DNA from: Tuctoria greenei
Lineage: Eukaryota > Streptophyta > Magnoliopsida > Poales > Poaceae
Assembly: GCA_036927565.1 (NCBI GenBank)
Contig: JAYESD010000001.1
Location: forward strand, 76,713,751 to 76,777,750
Direction of reading: 5' to 3'
Length of the DNA stretch: 64,000 nt
In this document: in pieces, positions 1 through 12,275 of the stretch
Layout of the letters: each line of letters begins with the position of its first letter
How positions within the stretch are numbered: position 1 is the first letter of the stretch
Notes under the pieces: model-generated
Told to the model about the DNA's origin: nothing
Database searches by the model: none
Seen by the model: only the letters and a program-made list of their open reading frames with translations
Translations under genes and position numbers: made by a program

Positions 1-1855
1 TCATCACCTGTGTCCTGAAAATGGAATAGAGCATCAATTTTATTCATCCTATGTACCTCAATAAAATGGTGTCATAGAGAGAAAGAACATAACCTTAGTT
101 GATATGGCTAGGACTATGCTTGACGAATATTAAACTCCTAGGAAATTTTGGGCTGATGCAATTGCAACCGCTTGTTATATCTCAAATTGTGTTTTCTTGT
201 GTGCTAAGCTAGGAAAAACGACATATGTTGGTTTGGACATAGGCCTAGTGTCACACACTTTCAGGTCTTTGGTTGCAAATGCTTTGTTAATAAACATGGT
301 GATCTTGTTAAATTTGAACCTAGATCTATTGATGGCGTGTTTCTTGGTTATCCATCTCATACTAGAGGCTACCGTGTGCTTTTACTAGACACTAACAAAA
401 TTGTGGAGACTTGTGAGGTTTCTTTTGATGAAGCTAGCCCAGATACTAACTCTAATATTGCAGGTCCAGATCCATATCCGCAGGGGGAGAGTATTTTATC
501 AAAAAAAGACAAAGAGTGGTGCTGCTGCTAAAAAAATCAGAACCAAATGACGTTCATCACTCTGCTGATTTTGCACCACTACCAGCACCAACAACTACTG
601 CAGCTGGTACAGATCATCCTCAAGCAACAAGTTCTTAATTATGTGATGATCATGAAGAAGAAGGATCTTGTGAAGTGTCTAATCCCCTTCGCATCCTCAA
701 AAGTCATCCTCCACAACAAATCTTGGAAGCTTGCACGAACGAGTTACATGGTCCAGGTTTTGGGATCCAAACTCTCACGCTCAGTCTGCTTTTGTTGCTT
801 CTTTTGAACCTAAAGATATATCACACGCACCTACTAATGAATCTTAGATTATTGTCATGCAAGAAGAGTTAGAAATTTTTGAAATAAATAATGTTTGGAA
901 ACTTGTACCTCCACCTCAAGGTCACATTTTAATTGGAACTAAATAGGTGTTTAAAAATAAACAAAGTGAGGATGGGGTTTTGGTTAGGAATAAGGCTAGG
1001 TTGGTTGCTCAAGGGTTCACACAAGTTAAAGGTCTAGATTTTGATGAAACTTTTGGTCTTGTTCCTACATTAGAACCTATAAGCATTTTGTTAGCTTCTG
1101 CTGCATCTAAAGGTTTCAGTTATATCAAATGGATGTTAAAAGTGCTTTTGTTAGTGGCTACATAGATGAGGAGGTTTATGTCAAGCAACCATCGGGTTTT
1201 GAAAGTCCAAATTTTCCTAGTCATATTTCCAAACTATCCAAAGCCTTGTACGGTCTCAAATAAGCCCCTAGAGCATGGTATGATAGGTTAAAGACAATCT
1301 TAATTGAAAAGGGTTTTACCATGGGCAAGGTTGATAAAACTCTTTTTGTGCTTAAGCATGGAAATAACTCATTGTCGTTCATGTGTATGTGGATGGTATT
1401 ATCTTTGCTTGTGCTTTTCATGATCTTGTGTCTAAGTTTTCAGCTATGATGAGTTCAAAATTTGAGATGAGTATGATGGGAGAACTCATGTACTTTTTGG
1501 GGTTGTAAATCAAGCAAACAAAGCAAGGTATTTTTGTGCATAAAACGAAGTATACAAGAGACCTTCTTAAGCGCTTCAATATGGAAAAAGCAAGCCTCTT
1601 CGGACATCAATGGGTACAACAACGACACTTGAACTTGATAGAGATTGTGAACCCGTGGATGAAAAAGAATATAGAAGCTTGATCAGGTTACTTTGTACCT
1701 CACGACATCAAGACCAGACATACAATTCAGCATATATCTTTGTGCACGGTTTTAAGCTTCCCCACGTGCTTCACATCGTCAAGCCGTCAAAAGAATTCTC
1801 ATGCACTTACATGGAACTCAAGAATTTGGCATTTTTCTTCCTTCTTCCTCAACCA
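1..1855 (+). pseudogene. pol: Type-A Ty1/copia pol remnant (INT end, RT, start of RNase H)
   Basis: This is a decayed piece of copia polymerase, read across several frames. Positions 1-170 give the end of the integrase core (PQ.NGVIERKN, then MARTMLDEY and FWADAIATACY). The INT C-terminal region follows to about 520 (FLGYPSHTRGY). RT runs from about 880 to 1600 (KARLVAQGFTQV, FDETF, then FEMSMMGELMYFLGL). The RT box that should read YVDD is YVDG near 1386, so a catalytic Asp is lost. In-frame stops include CAA-to-TAA and TGG-to-TAG changes. The closest relative in the window is A' on the other strand (6712-12213). At about 1855 it passes without spacer into element B. It cannot make a working protein. 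The family call is firm, the exact ends are not. Confidence 0.85.
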
Positions 1856-3593
1856 TAATCAAAAGAGCAATGAGGGTAACCATCCAGGGGGAGACGAAGA
1901 AGATGATGATAATGAGAATTCAAGACCACAAGTACCACATCCAAGAGTACAACAAAGCATCCAAAGAGATCACCCCATCGACAACATAATCGGTGACATG
2001 CAAAAGGGAGTAATAACTCGATCTCGCATAGCTAATTTTTGTGAACACTATTCTTTTGTATCCTCTTTGGAACCATACAAGGTTGAAGATGCATTAAAAG
2101 ATCCGGATTGGGTGATGGCGATGCATGAAGATTCTCAAAAAGAATGAAGGGTGGGAGCTTGTTGAAAGACCCAAGTCCAATGTCGTCGGCACTAAATGGG
2201 TCTTCCGCAACAAGCAAGATGAACATGGAGTGGTAACAAGGAACAAGGAACGACTTTTGTACAAAGGGTACACACAAGTCGAAGGTCTGGATTTCGACGA
2301 GACTTTTGCTCCCCTAGCTAGGATTTAATTGATTCGTATATTACTTGCATATACTACTCACCATGATTTCAAGCATATTCAAATGGACGTGAAATGCGCC
2401 TTGCTCAACGGACCGATCAAGGAGGAGGTGTACATGGAGGAACCACTCGGTTTTGAAGATCAAGAGTACCCCGACCATATGTACAAGCTGCGTAAGGCTC
2501 TTTATGGACTCAAACATGCTTCTAGAGCTTGGTACGAGTGCCTTAGAAATTTTTTAATTGAAATTGGCTTCAAGATTGGTAAAGCTGATTACACTTCGTT
2601 TACTAAGCACTTTGATGATGATCTCTTCGTTTGCCAAATCTATGTTGATGATATTATATTTGGTTCAACTAACAAATTGTTTTGTTAAGAATTTAGTAAG
2701 ATTATGACAGATAGATTCGAGATGTCCATGATGGGAGAGTTGAGATACTTTTTGGGGTTCCATGTGAACGAACAAAAGGACAGGACGTTCATAAGCCAAA
2801 CAAAGTACACTCAAGACATTCTCAAGAAGTTTGGAATAGACAAAGCAAAGCCCATAAAGACTCCCATGGTGTCAAATGGACACTTGGATCTCAATGAAGA
2901 CGGACCAAACGTGGATCAAAAGGTATATCGCTTCACGATTGGCTCTTTACTTTATTATGTGCATTTAGGCCAGATATCATGTTCAGTGTATGTTTGTGTG
3001 CAAGATTTCAAGCCAATCCTAAGGAATGTCATTTGCCAGCCGTAAAAAGGATCTTGTGATATTTAGTTCATACACCCAACCTAGGACTTTGGTATCCCAA
3101 AGGTTCAACATTCAATCTCATTGGATACCTTGATGAACATTAGGTCGGATGCATGGTAGATAGAAAAAGTACCTCCAGTACTCGCTAGTTCCTAGGTAGA
3201 TCCCTAGTTTCTTGGTCCTACAACAAACAAAATTCTATTGCTTTATCCACGGCCGAAGCGGAGTATGTTGCAGCCGGGAGTTGTTGTGCACAACTCTTTT
3301 GGATGCGACAAACTCTAACAGATTACAATTACAATATGAGTCGTATTCCACTCCTTTGTGATAATGAGAGTGCAATTAAAATTGCCCATAACCTTGTTGA
3401 GCACTCTAGAACCAAACACATAGACGCCCGACATCACTTTTTGAGAGATCACTCAATAAATGGAGACATAGCCATTTCCCATGTCAACACTGAAAAACAA
3501 CTAGTCGATATCTTTACCAAGCCACTTAATGAAAAATGCTTTTGTGAGCTCTCAAATGAACTAAATATCCTTGATGTTCAGAACGTGGCTTGA
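1856..3593 (+). pseudogene. pol: Element B pol fragment: linker, RT, RNase H
   Basis: Reading frames that must be joined by eye cover the INT-RT linker (PQVPHPRVQQSIQRDHPIDN), RT and RNase H. RT shows the palm motif QIYVDDIIFGSTN near 2638, with the YVDD pair intact, and MSMMGELRYFLGF near 2730. RNase H shows STAEAEYVAAG near 3255, LCDNESAIKIAH near 3355, RTKHIDARHHF near 3412 and ends QLVDIFTKPL..NVA before the stop at 3591-3593. Breaks include a frame change after 2145, a stop at 2326, TAA at 2686 and stops in the RNase H N-terminal half near 3060-3190. It is close to the intact frame of D (59791-61827). Enzyme identity is certain, function is lost. Confidence 0.9.
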
Positions 3594-4195
3594 AAACTTG
3601 CATACATGTATGCCATCCTCAAAATCATGTTGATTGTATTGAGAAATCATCTCTCTCTCTATATTTTTTCCAAAAAACTATGTTAATTACTTGATCTAGG
3701 TGAATTATGGTCATAGCTTGATTGTTGTATGTTTACTGATCATATTCATTAAGATTATTAGTGTGTTTTTGCCCCCTATTTTCTTTTTAAGCACCTTCAA
3801 ATATATACGAAAGGTCTAGGTTCATTTCTATCCTTGTGACCACGGACTAGGCACCTTCGAATAAGCCCCTTCGAATTATGCTCTCTCATGCTTTTGGACA
3901 TGTGCTGTGAAATGATGACTGTTATGCTTATGGTCAATTTTCTATCTTTAAAACTGCTATATATGCTTGAGATTCTTGATGTTATCCTGATTATGTCTCC
4001 TATGATATTCACATTAATATGATTGCTCACACACATAGTTTTGCACCCCACCATAATGAGTGCACATATGTCTTATGTCTACATTGCCTATTTTGCTCAA
4101 AGCTCATATGTGCACACTTTATGAAAATCTGAATTTTTATCATATTTGTGTAAATCTCAATTGGTTGTCATCAATAACCAAAAGGGGGGGGGATT
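3594..4195 (+). other. Element B 3' untranslated region and polypurine tract
   Basis: There is no gene here. The first 180 bp match the region after pol in D (61828-61990) and H. At 3794-3816 is the conserved AT-rich box (CCTTCAAATATATA) that precedes the palindromes in D and H. Only a scrap of palindrome (CACGGACTAGG) follows, and the leader and post-pol ORF are absent. The polypurine tract, a run of eight or nine G preceded by AACCAAAA, lies at about 4179-4193 directly before the LTR. Confidence 0.65.
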
Positions 4196-4563
4196 TAAAG
4201 GGCATCTAGGCATCCCTTGTGGGTTTTGGTTGATATATGACAAACAAATGAGATACTAACAAAATTGTTGAGATGAGCGCATGTTTCAAAGAAATTAGGG
4301 AGAAAGCGCAAAATGGAAGGAGGATGAGGATCTAAAGCGAAAAGAGCTCAAGAGCTGGAAATATTAGATTATTTTGTATGGAGTTTGTTGGAGAAACACA
4401 CCACAAGAGCTCATGTGAAAGAAATCACATTCACTGCACAAAAATAAGCATGTGCAGACTAGTCCGATATCAACCGGACTAGTCCGATATTTCTCTAACT
4501 AAGATCGGACTAGTCACCCCTAGTGTGGACCAGTCCTCAGCACTTCACACTTGCAAAAAACCG
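4196..4563 (+). repeat. Element B 3' LTR, left piece
   Basis: The LTR starts just after the polypurine tract with AAAGGGCATCTAGGCATCCC, a decayed form of the TGAAAGTGCATCTAGG start seen in G and D. It holds the first U3 palindromes at about 4456-4535 (GACTAGTCCG, CGGACTAGTCCG, CGGACTAGTC, GGACCAGTCC). It is cut at about 4563 by the LTR of A'. Confidence 0.75.
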
Positions 4564-5818
4564 TGTAGGATCAAAGAGCACGTAAAAAGCTACCAGAGGG
4601 TGGGGGGTGAATGGTAGATTAAAACTTTTTCAGAGAAGCAATGAAAACCCCTCGGCAGAAAAATGATCCGTTAAAGAAATCGTGTGTGAGACTAATATAA
4701 ATGTGTTTCACCATGACAAAAGTGATAGATATCATAGATAATCAAGTAACGAAGATGACAAAACAAGAATCACTCAAATCCGTCAAGAGAAATTCAAGTT
4801 ACGATCGAAAGATCGAACAAAGATCAATCTGTCCTACCCAAGAAAAAACAGATCTGTATTACTGCAAAAAAACTCGTGTAGATCAAAACCACAAATCCAA
4901 CGAACGTGAAATTTTGACATATGATAGATAATCAAGTTGTGAAGATAACCCAAAAAGAATCACGTCAATTGTATCTGTAAAACTCGAGTTATGATAAAAC
5001 CACCGAAGAAAGGTAGTGTTGTACAGAAAACTTGATGAGAGAAACTTGTCTGGAACAAGTCGGACGAACAAGGCACAAAAGTTCCATTCAACGAACTTTA
5101 TTCAATAGAACACAAGAGAAACAGACCCAAAGTCATGACCCATGAGCTCTGGCCTCCCTTTCTTATATAACCAGCCCGAAGGCCAACTCAACTCAAATCA
5201 GGACTCTAATCCTACTCAAATCACGAATCGAAACTTTCCATAACTGCTTAGGACTCTTCTATACGCAGATAGAAGCAATCTTAATACTTCCAAACACCTT
5301 AGAAACGTATCCCACATTCCTAAAACAACTCAAGTTCGTGACCCACATCAAATCCTATCATAACCAACTCAAATCTTTCCATATTTGAGTCAAACAAGAC
5401 TCAGTTGCAGCCTGAGTCCATAACCTAGTCGGTTGGACCTTTCTGACCAGTTTTTTATGTACAAATCTCTTCATCACGCCGTGGAACCAAGCAGCCACGT
5501 CCATGCACTCCTTGCAGTCGTGCAAACATCTTCCAACGATGTCCATGATACCTTCATATGCATTGTTCTTGATTCAAACATGTTGCATGACCTCCCGATC
5601 AACTCAACCACAATTCCTCCCGAACTTGGTTGTTGAACCTCATCTTCTCCCTAATACTAGTTCAATGGATCCCGTCACCATCCATATCTTGAACTCAAGC
5701 AACACCTGCACATGAACAAACAACTAATACTTCCAAGCACAAGTCCTCGACTTGACTCTCGTTAGTTCTGAAACTATAACATCTTACGTGAGCATTGGCA
5801 CGAAAAGTTTTGAGAACA
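4564..5818 (-). repeat. A' 3' LTR
   Basis: This LTR copy (about 1255 bp) matches 12276-13511 along its length, starting TGTAGGATC and ending GAGAACA in plus orientation. A TATA-like TTATATAAG (minus strand) lies at 5162-5171. It ends next to the polypurine tract. Relative to the other copy it has about 22 extra bases near its right end, where the other copy seems to have lost the interval between two TGAG repeats. Confidence 0.85.
5162..5171 (-). promoter_or_regulatory. TATA box candidate of A' 3' LTR
   Basis: The minus strand reads GGTTATATAAG. The same box is at 12889-12898 in the other LTR. The position, in the U3-proximal half in A' orientation, suits an LTR promoter. No transcription start evidence is available. 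Confidence 0.5.
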
Positions 5819-6711
5819 TATTCTCCCCCTATTGAAAATGAAATGAGATAGAAATAAATTTCTCCCCCTATACAAATTTCTCCCCCTAAGAAGAATTGTG
5901 CCAAAAACAATTGTGAATATGTGCAATGTGTAATCAATTTCTCCTCCTTGCATACTTATGTTTAAAAATTCACATATTATCTCTCCCCCTTTGACAATAT
6001 ATTCAACAAGGTTTATAAGACAAATTTTAATTGTTACAAGCATATTATAACATATACATATAAAACAAAGCTCATCCAAGTCATACTATCAAGTAACTTA
6101 CACTATTACATCAATGAAATACATAAAGTAGTGTAAGCCATGCTAGAGATCAAATGTAATTTCCAATTTAGCAAGTCATGATCTCACAAACTTAACTTTC
6201 AAAACCTGAAAGCATGACACTTGTTGCTGCATTTTATTATTTTTCAAAGCACAAATTTAGATCATATGATATTTGCAAGAGATTATATGCGCATCTGCCT
6301 TATTCTAACCAACCAAGCCAAGCCTATGTCATTTGACAATCAGAAGCTTAAGGATATGGTTTTAGTCATACACAACTTCTTCCAAGTTCATGCTAAGTGC
6401 AATGATAAGTCATCTCAAAAGAAGAAGTGCGGTGCATGCATATTCTCTTGATCTTTTCTCATTTGTATTTGATCATAAAAGCTCAACATGTGAATAGTTG
6501 ATTGATTAATTGTTCATTATTAAAAGCACTTGTGAGCATGCAACAAGTTCAAAACAGCAAGAAAGTTTGACCATGACCAGATTTAGTGTAAGTAATTATT
6601 CCAATTACTAGACATGGAAAAAAACTACAAAATGTATAACACGAGTAATGTAGTAAGAACTTTCAGCATGTAAAAGGAATCACAAAGTCATATATGTATG
6701 GAATACTATGC
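5819..6711 (-). other. A' 3' untranslated region with repeated polypurine tracts
   Basis: There is no gene. In A' orientation the segment carries a series of G-rich purine runs (AGGGGGAGA type) at about 5822-5830, 5869-5876, 5880-5887, 5942-5948 and 5981-5990. The one at 5819-5831 abuts the LTR and is the probable plus-strand primer. The rest is AT-rich with no coding signal. Confidence 0.7.
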
Positions 6712-7509
6712 TCATATTATTTTAATTTCAAATTCACACATAGACTTCTCAAGTTTCAAAACTCCCCCATGTAAGCCATGAGGATTCATAACCCCTATTT
6801 CACTACGAATAAAACAAAAACGAGGGAAATCCAAAGGTTTTGTAAAAATGTCAGCCAATTGTTGTTCGGTATCTACATGGTGAAGAACAATGTTTCCTTT
6901 TTCAACATTATAATGGAGAAAGTGATACCTAATGTCAATGTGCTTAGTTCTAGAATGTTGCACGGGGTTTTTAGTAATGCAAATGGCACTAGTGTTGTCA
7001 CAAAATAGTGGAACACTATCTAGATCAACCCCATAGTCCTTAAGTATTTGAACAATCCAAAGAACTTGTGAGCAAGCACTAGCAACAGCTACATATTCAG
7101 ATTCGGCTGTGGATTGTGCAACTGAGTTTTGTTTTCTAGAGGACCAAACAACTAGTGAATTACCAAGAAAAAGACAAGCACCGGAAGTACTACAACCCCC
7201 AAAATCAGCATCCAAAAAAGCTTTCAATGTAACAGTTGATGAAGAAGGAAGGAAAATGCCAAATTCTCAAGATCCATGTAAGAACCTGAGGATCCTTTTG
7301 AGGGCTTGACGATGTGAAGCACGTGGGGAGGCTTGAAACTGTGCACAAAGACATACGCTGAATTGTATGTCCGATCTTGATGTTGTGAGGTACAAAACTG
7401 ATCTGATCATGCTTCTATATTCTTTTTGATCCACGGGTTCACCATCTTCATCAAGTTCAAGTGTTGTTGCTGTTCCCATTGGTGTCCGAAGAGGCTTGCT
7501 TTTGTCCAT
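6712..7509 (-). pseudogene. pol: A' pol: RT end and RNase H
   Basis: Two blocks in the same order as copia RNase H. The block 7509-7267 holds the RT-RNase H connection (KPLRTPMG, VDQKEYRSMIRSVLYL, then RQALKRILRFLHG). A stop separates it from 7227-6712, which contains FLDADFGGC (catalytic Asp), QNSVAQSTAESEYVA (catalytic Glu), LFCDNTSAI (catalytic Asp) and RTKHIDIRYHFL, ending in IFTKPLDFPRF. The main catalytic motifs are all visible, so decay is recent or light in this part. The tail after FTKPL is longer than in element D. The RNase H call is firm, but the frame is broken upstream. Confidence 0.9.
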
Positions 7510-7562
7510 GTTGAAACGCCTTAGGAGGTCTTTTGATACTTCGTTTGATGCACAAAGGTACC

Positions 7563-8501
7563 CTACTTGGTTTGCTTGATTTGCAGCCCCAAAAAGTACG
7601 TGAGTTCTCCCATCATACTCATCTCAAATTCTGAACTCATCATAGGTGAAAACTTGGACACAAGATCATGAGAAGCACAACCAAAGATAATATCATCCAC
7701 ATACACTTGAACGAATAATGAGTCATTGCCATGCTTAAGCACAAAAAGCGTGTTATCAACCTTGCCCATGGTAAACCCCTTTTCAAGTAAGAATGTTTTT
7801 AACCTATCATACCATGCTCTAGGGGATTGTTTGAGACCGTACAAGGCTTTGGGCAGTTTGTAAACATGATTAGGAAAATCTGAATTTTCAAAAACCGGTG
7901 GTTGTTTGACATAAACCTCCTCACCTATGTAGCCATTACGAAAAGGACATTTAACATCCATTTTATAAAGTGTAAAATCTTTAGATGCAGCAAAAGCTAA
8001 CGAATTTCTTATGGCTTCTAATCTAGAAACAGGAGCAAAAGTTTCATCGAAATCTAGACCTTCAACTTGAGTGAAACCTTGAGCAACCAACCTATCCTTA
8101 TTCCTAACCACAACCCCATCCTCACTTTGTTTATTTTTAAACACCCATTTAGTTCCAATTAATGTGTGACCTTGAGGTGGAGGTACAAGTTTCCAAACAT
8201 TATTTCTTTCAAAATTTTCTAACTCTTCTTGCACGGAAATAATCCATGATTCATTAGTGAGTGTGTGTGATATATCTTTGGGTTCAAAAGAAGCAACAAA
8301 AGCAGAATGAGCATGAGAGTTTGGATCGCAAAACTCGGACCGTGTGACTCGTTCATGCAAACTTCCAATCATTTGTTGTGGGGGATGACTTTTAAAAACC
8401 CGGAGGGGAGTGGACACTTCACAAGCTTCTTCTTCTTCATGTTCATCACAAATCGATGAGGTTGTGACTTGAGGAGGAGCTGGACCAGCAATGGTGGTCA
8501 T
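7563..8501 (-). pseudogene. pol: A' pol: INT-RT linker and reverse transcriptase
   Basis: An open stretch of 312 codons. Residues 1-100 are the INT-RT linker, then KWVFKNKQSEDGVV, KDRLVAQGFTQVEGLDFDETFAPV, LYKMDVKCPF, YGLKQSPRAWYDRL, VYVDDIIFGCA (YVDD intact) and MSMMGELTYFLGLQI. This covers copia RT (RVT_2 family) from the fingers through the palm to the start of the connection. The stop at 7563 separates it from the RNase H blocks downstream. The upstream INT block ends at a stop at 8610. It is the best type-A RT in the window. Confidence 0.92.
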
Positions 8502-8609
8502 CAGCGCTGGCTATGAATCAAAATCAGGAGCTGGAACAATATCATTAGTTGCTGAATTTTCGGGCAGCAACACCACTTCTTCCTCATCTTCATCGAAAAT
8601 GTTGTCCCC

Positions 8610-9920
8610 CTACGGATATGGATCCGGACCTGCAATGTTTGAGCTAGTACCTGTGCTAGATTCATCAAAAGACACTTCACAAGTCTCCACAATTTTGTTA
8701 GTGTCAAGTAAAAGCACACCGTAGCCTCTAGTATGAGATGGATAACCAAGAAACATACCATCAATGGATCTAGGTTCAAATTTATCAAGATTACCATATT
8801 TCTTAACAAAGCATTTGCAACCAAAGACCCGAAAATGTGTAACACTAGGCCTGTGTCCAAACCGGAGCTCATATGGTGTTTTACCTAGCTTAGCGCGCAA
8901 GAAAACACAATTTGAGACATAACAAGCAGTTGCAATCGCATCAGCCCAAAATTTCCTAGGAGTTTGATATTCATCAAGCATAGTCCCAGCCATCTCAAGT
9001 AAGGTTATGTTCTTTCTTTCTACAACACCATTTTGTTGAGGTACATATGGTGAAGAAAATTGATGATCTATTCCATTTTCAGCACAAAAGTGATCAAAAT
9101 ATTGATCTTTAAATTCGGTTCCGTTATCACTTCTAATTGATATTAAAGATCTTGGGTGATGAATTGATAATCTAAGAAATAAAGTTCTAAAGTGACTAAA
9201 AGCTTCATTCCTTGATGCCATAAAATAAACCCAAGAGTATCTAAAATAATCATCAACAATCACAACAACATACCATTTTCCTCCGAAGGATTGAACACGT
9301 GAAGGTCCTACGGTGTCAACGTGCAAAAGTTGACCCGGTTCAGTAATCATGATCATTGTGAGAGGAGTGTGTGAACCTGCAACCATCTTAGCATGTCTAC
9401 AAGAAGAGCACACAATTTCTTTGTCCCCTTTAAGCTTAGGTAGCCCACGTATGCGATCAAGATCACTAACACGCGTGAGATGATCAAAGCCTGCGTGACC
9501 AAGTCTACGATGCCAAAAATATAAATCTTTGGAATCATTAGCATCTAGACACCTATGCTTAGAGGAAGACATATCGAAATCAGCTTTAAAAACTCTTCCA
9601 AGTCGTGACATGTTAAAAATAAGCTCACTATTTGAATTTACAACTTTGCAGCAATTTTTAGTGAAAATAATTTCCAGATTTTCATCTAACAGTTGTGAAA
9701 CAGAAAGCAAGTTGTATTTCAAATTCTTAACAAGTGCCACATCCTTCAAAGTGTAGTGATTATTTACTCAAACCGAACCCTTAGCAATTATAGGAGTTGA
9801 AGAATTATCGGCAAAAGTAACATTCTCTACATGTGACACAAAAGAGAGGGAGAGAACCATTCTTTGTTACCGGTCATGTGGCGTGAGCAACCTGAATCCA
9901 CAATCCAAATATTCTCCTTC
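8610..9920 (-). pseudogene. pol: A' pol: protease active site and integrase
   Basis: Near 9868-9915 the minus strand encodes WIVDSGCSRHMTG, the aspartic protease active site of copia elements. A stop and frame change separate it from the 379-codon block 9749-8610. That block shows FWHRRLGHAGFDHL followed by VCSSCRHAK (HHCC zinc domain), then the DDE core: HVDTVGPSR, VVIVDDYFRYSWVYF, IRSDNGTEF and PQQNGVVERKN, ending with the FLGYPSHTRGYG and VFDES-type C-terminal region. All integrase catalytic and zinc residues I looked for are present. The protein would process Gag-Pol and insert cDNA. As a whole the frame is broken. Confidence 0.9.
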
Positions 9921-11014
9921 CTCAAGCTTGTAACCTACATAGAAGCACAATACGTCGATGACTCAATACTTGGGCTAGTGAAAAGGCATTTAGGAATCCA
10001 GTATTGAGCCACACGACGTCCAGCAGGAATAACACGCGAAAGCTGAGACAAAATAGTAGGATTATGAGCCAAAGCTTGAGGATTTTTGTACCCAACTACT
10101 GTCCTACAAGATGTTACATGTGTATCACAAAAAACAGTTGGTTTGGGAGCAACCTTTGCATGTTTTCGACTCATAGCAGATTGCATGTTCCTATCATTCG
10201 GTTTAGCAAGTGCAGCAAATTTTGCATGAAAGTTATGAGAACTAGCAATCATTTTTTCCTTTTTCTGTTGTTTAGCTAGTCTATAAAAAAAATCTATGAA
10301 ATGATCATCTCTACCACAGTAGGTACAATGAAATTTAACTTTGTGTTCATGTCTAGATGAGCAAGCAACATTTTTATTTGAAACCGAATGAGACAACACT
10401 CCTGCAGATTTGAAAACCACTTCTTTTTGTTTAGGAACTGTTTGAATCAAACCACTTCCTAATTACTTTACAATTTTAGGTGGATGTTCCTTAGAATGAG
10501 CATGAGAATCAAAACCTAAATCAGTTTTATCATTGCATGACTTGGAATAATTCAGCAGCAAGTTTAGGTTCTTATTCCCATTATAGAACCGATCTAATGT
10601 CCTATGCATGTCATCAAGTTTATTGGATAGATCAAGGCAATTTTCACATGAAGTTTTCTTTTTAATTTGCAATTGGTACAATATTTAACTTCATGAGAAT
10701 GTAAAGCATTGTTCAATATAGAAATTTCATTCATAGCATCTTATAGTTTCTTATCAAGATCATCACAAGTAGAACAATGCAGATCAATTGTAGAACAACT
10801 AGTATCTTTCAAGTTTTTATCATTAAGTGCAGCAAGCTCTTTGTTCTTTTCAATTTCTAACTCATGTTTATCATGTGTGGAGGTGTGCGCACTTCTTAAT
10901 AAGGACAATTGTTCATATATTAATTCACATGAGGAACAAGAATCATCACTAGAAATCAAAGATTTCAAATGATTAATTTCATATTCTAGTGACACAATTT
11001 TAACAGCATTGTCC
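9921..11014 (-). pseudogene. gag: A' gag C-terminal half: coiled coil and second knuckle
   Basis: Three broken blocks (10995-10741, 10681-10463, 10450-9935) follow the first zinc knuckle. The first two are rich in Leu, Glu, Lys and Asn with heptad-like spacing, consistent with a coiled coil. The third holds a second knuckle-like motif, CTYCGRDDHFIDF, in which the last Cys is Phe, so it would not bind zinc normally. It ends with a WIPK-type segment also seen, as WVPK, before the protease in D. Long Gag proteins with a coiled coil are typical of Sireviruses. Assignment to gag rests on order and on similarity to D. Confidence 0.7.
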
Positions 11015-12213
11015 CTATGCTTTTTTTTCCTTTTTCTGAACTATAACAGTAGCACGAGAAATAGCATTACACATTTCTTTGCAAGTAGGACATACCTCTT
11101 TATTGTCGCTGTTGTGTTCAGCCTCCTCCATACTTGATCTTGACTTGCCCGCTATGAAGCACAAGTTTGCCAAATCATCTTCATCTTCGTCACTTCCAAT
11201 GTCCACATCGCTTGAGCCAAGTTCTTGAAGTGCGGAGATAAAACTGCTCACTAATTGATGTCCTATAAAACCCTTCTTTTTCTTCGTATCTTTTGCAAAG
11301 GAGTGCTTCATCCATGTTTGCTTTTCATCTCGGGGAGTAGAACCTAAAATGTTAGGGCAATCTGAATGAAAATGTTCTGTCTTACCACATTCGAAACATC
11401 GTTGAGGTCCGGAGCTTCCTCTCCTTCTAGTTCTCACATTTTGCAATGCTTTTGAGAACCTAGTAGAGAGAAGTAATAGCTCCTCCTCTGGAAACTCCTC
11501 AATCTATTCAAGGGTTAGAAAGGACAACAAAGAAAGTGTACCACAAGATGAAGATTGACCAGAGCTAGGCATGTCATGTTGAGAAACAAAAGCAATAGAC
11601 TTGTTGGGGTTCTTACGTGATAATATGTCAATTTCATGAGTTTTTAACTTGGAATATAGCACATCTAAAGTAAGCGTACTCATGATAGTAGATTCACAAA
11701 TAGATGTGACTTTCATCTCCCATATTGACATATCTAATGCACTTAACAATTTCCTAGCATTTTCAACATCTGAAAAATTAACATTGACACTATACAAGTT
11801 GTTGAGATTTTATTAAAGTGAGCAAAAAGGTCATCAATATACTCACCGGGTTGCATCTCGAAGCACATGTATTCTTTCTTGAACATGTCTTGGCTTACCT
11901 CCTTGATTGTGTTGGATCCTTCATGGTAGTCACAAAGTGCTTTCCACACATTGTATGCAGATTGGAGGTGTGCAACACGATCGAAGTCGCTTTGGGTTAA
12001 TCCTTGTATGGTCAAGTTCCGGGCCTTGTTGTTGTTGTCGACATCTCTCAGATTTGTAGCTGTAAATTGATCATTTCACGGCACATCGTAAGGCTTGTAT
12101 ACCTTCTCCCATATTGCAAAGCCTTGAGCCTGCATAAAGGCTTCCATACATGCCTTCCAAACTTGAAAATCAATACCACTAAACACACAAGGTTTGGCGG
12201 AGTATTTCTCCAT
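11015..12213 (-). pseudogene. gag: A' gag N-terminal half with CCHC knuckle
   Basis: The start at 12213 (MEKYSAKPCVFSGIDFQVWK) is the first ATG about 60 bp after the PBS. It opens the copia Gag capsid-type domain (UBN2 family): ARNLTIQGLT, VWKALCDYHEG, FEMQPGEYIDDLFAHF. A stop lies about 30 codons in, and there are frame changes near 11800 and 11460-11504. The knuckle CFECGKTEHFHSDC (about 11395) is a full CX2CX4HX4C. Gag would form the virus-like particle and bind RNA. The copy is inactive because of the breaks. Confidence 0.85.
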
Positions 12214-12261
12214 GATGATTAGTAAAAAACATGTGCAAATCACAAAGATTAGAGCACCATG

Positions 12262-12275
12262 GCTCTGATACCAAT
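12262..12275 (-). other. A' primer binding site
   Basis: Directly inside the 5' LTR the minus strand reads ATTGGTATCAGAGCC, which is complementary to the 3' end of plant initiator methionine tRNA. It fixes both the orientation and the LTR border at 12276. Confidence 0.93.

Noticed and set aside
4559..4563. Target duplication for A'
   Set aside because: The left flank AACCG does not match the right flank near 13512 and the right border is rearranged, so I do not claim one.
10709..10972. Serine-rich ORF on the plus strand
   Set aside because: Shadow of the A' gag coiled-coil region on the opposite strand.
12262..12275. tRNA-like match to initiator methionine tRNA
   Set aside because: Only the 3' end complement is present; it is a primer binding site, not a tRNA gene.
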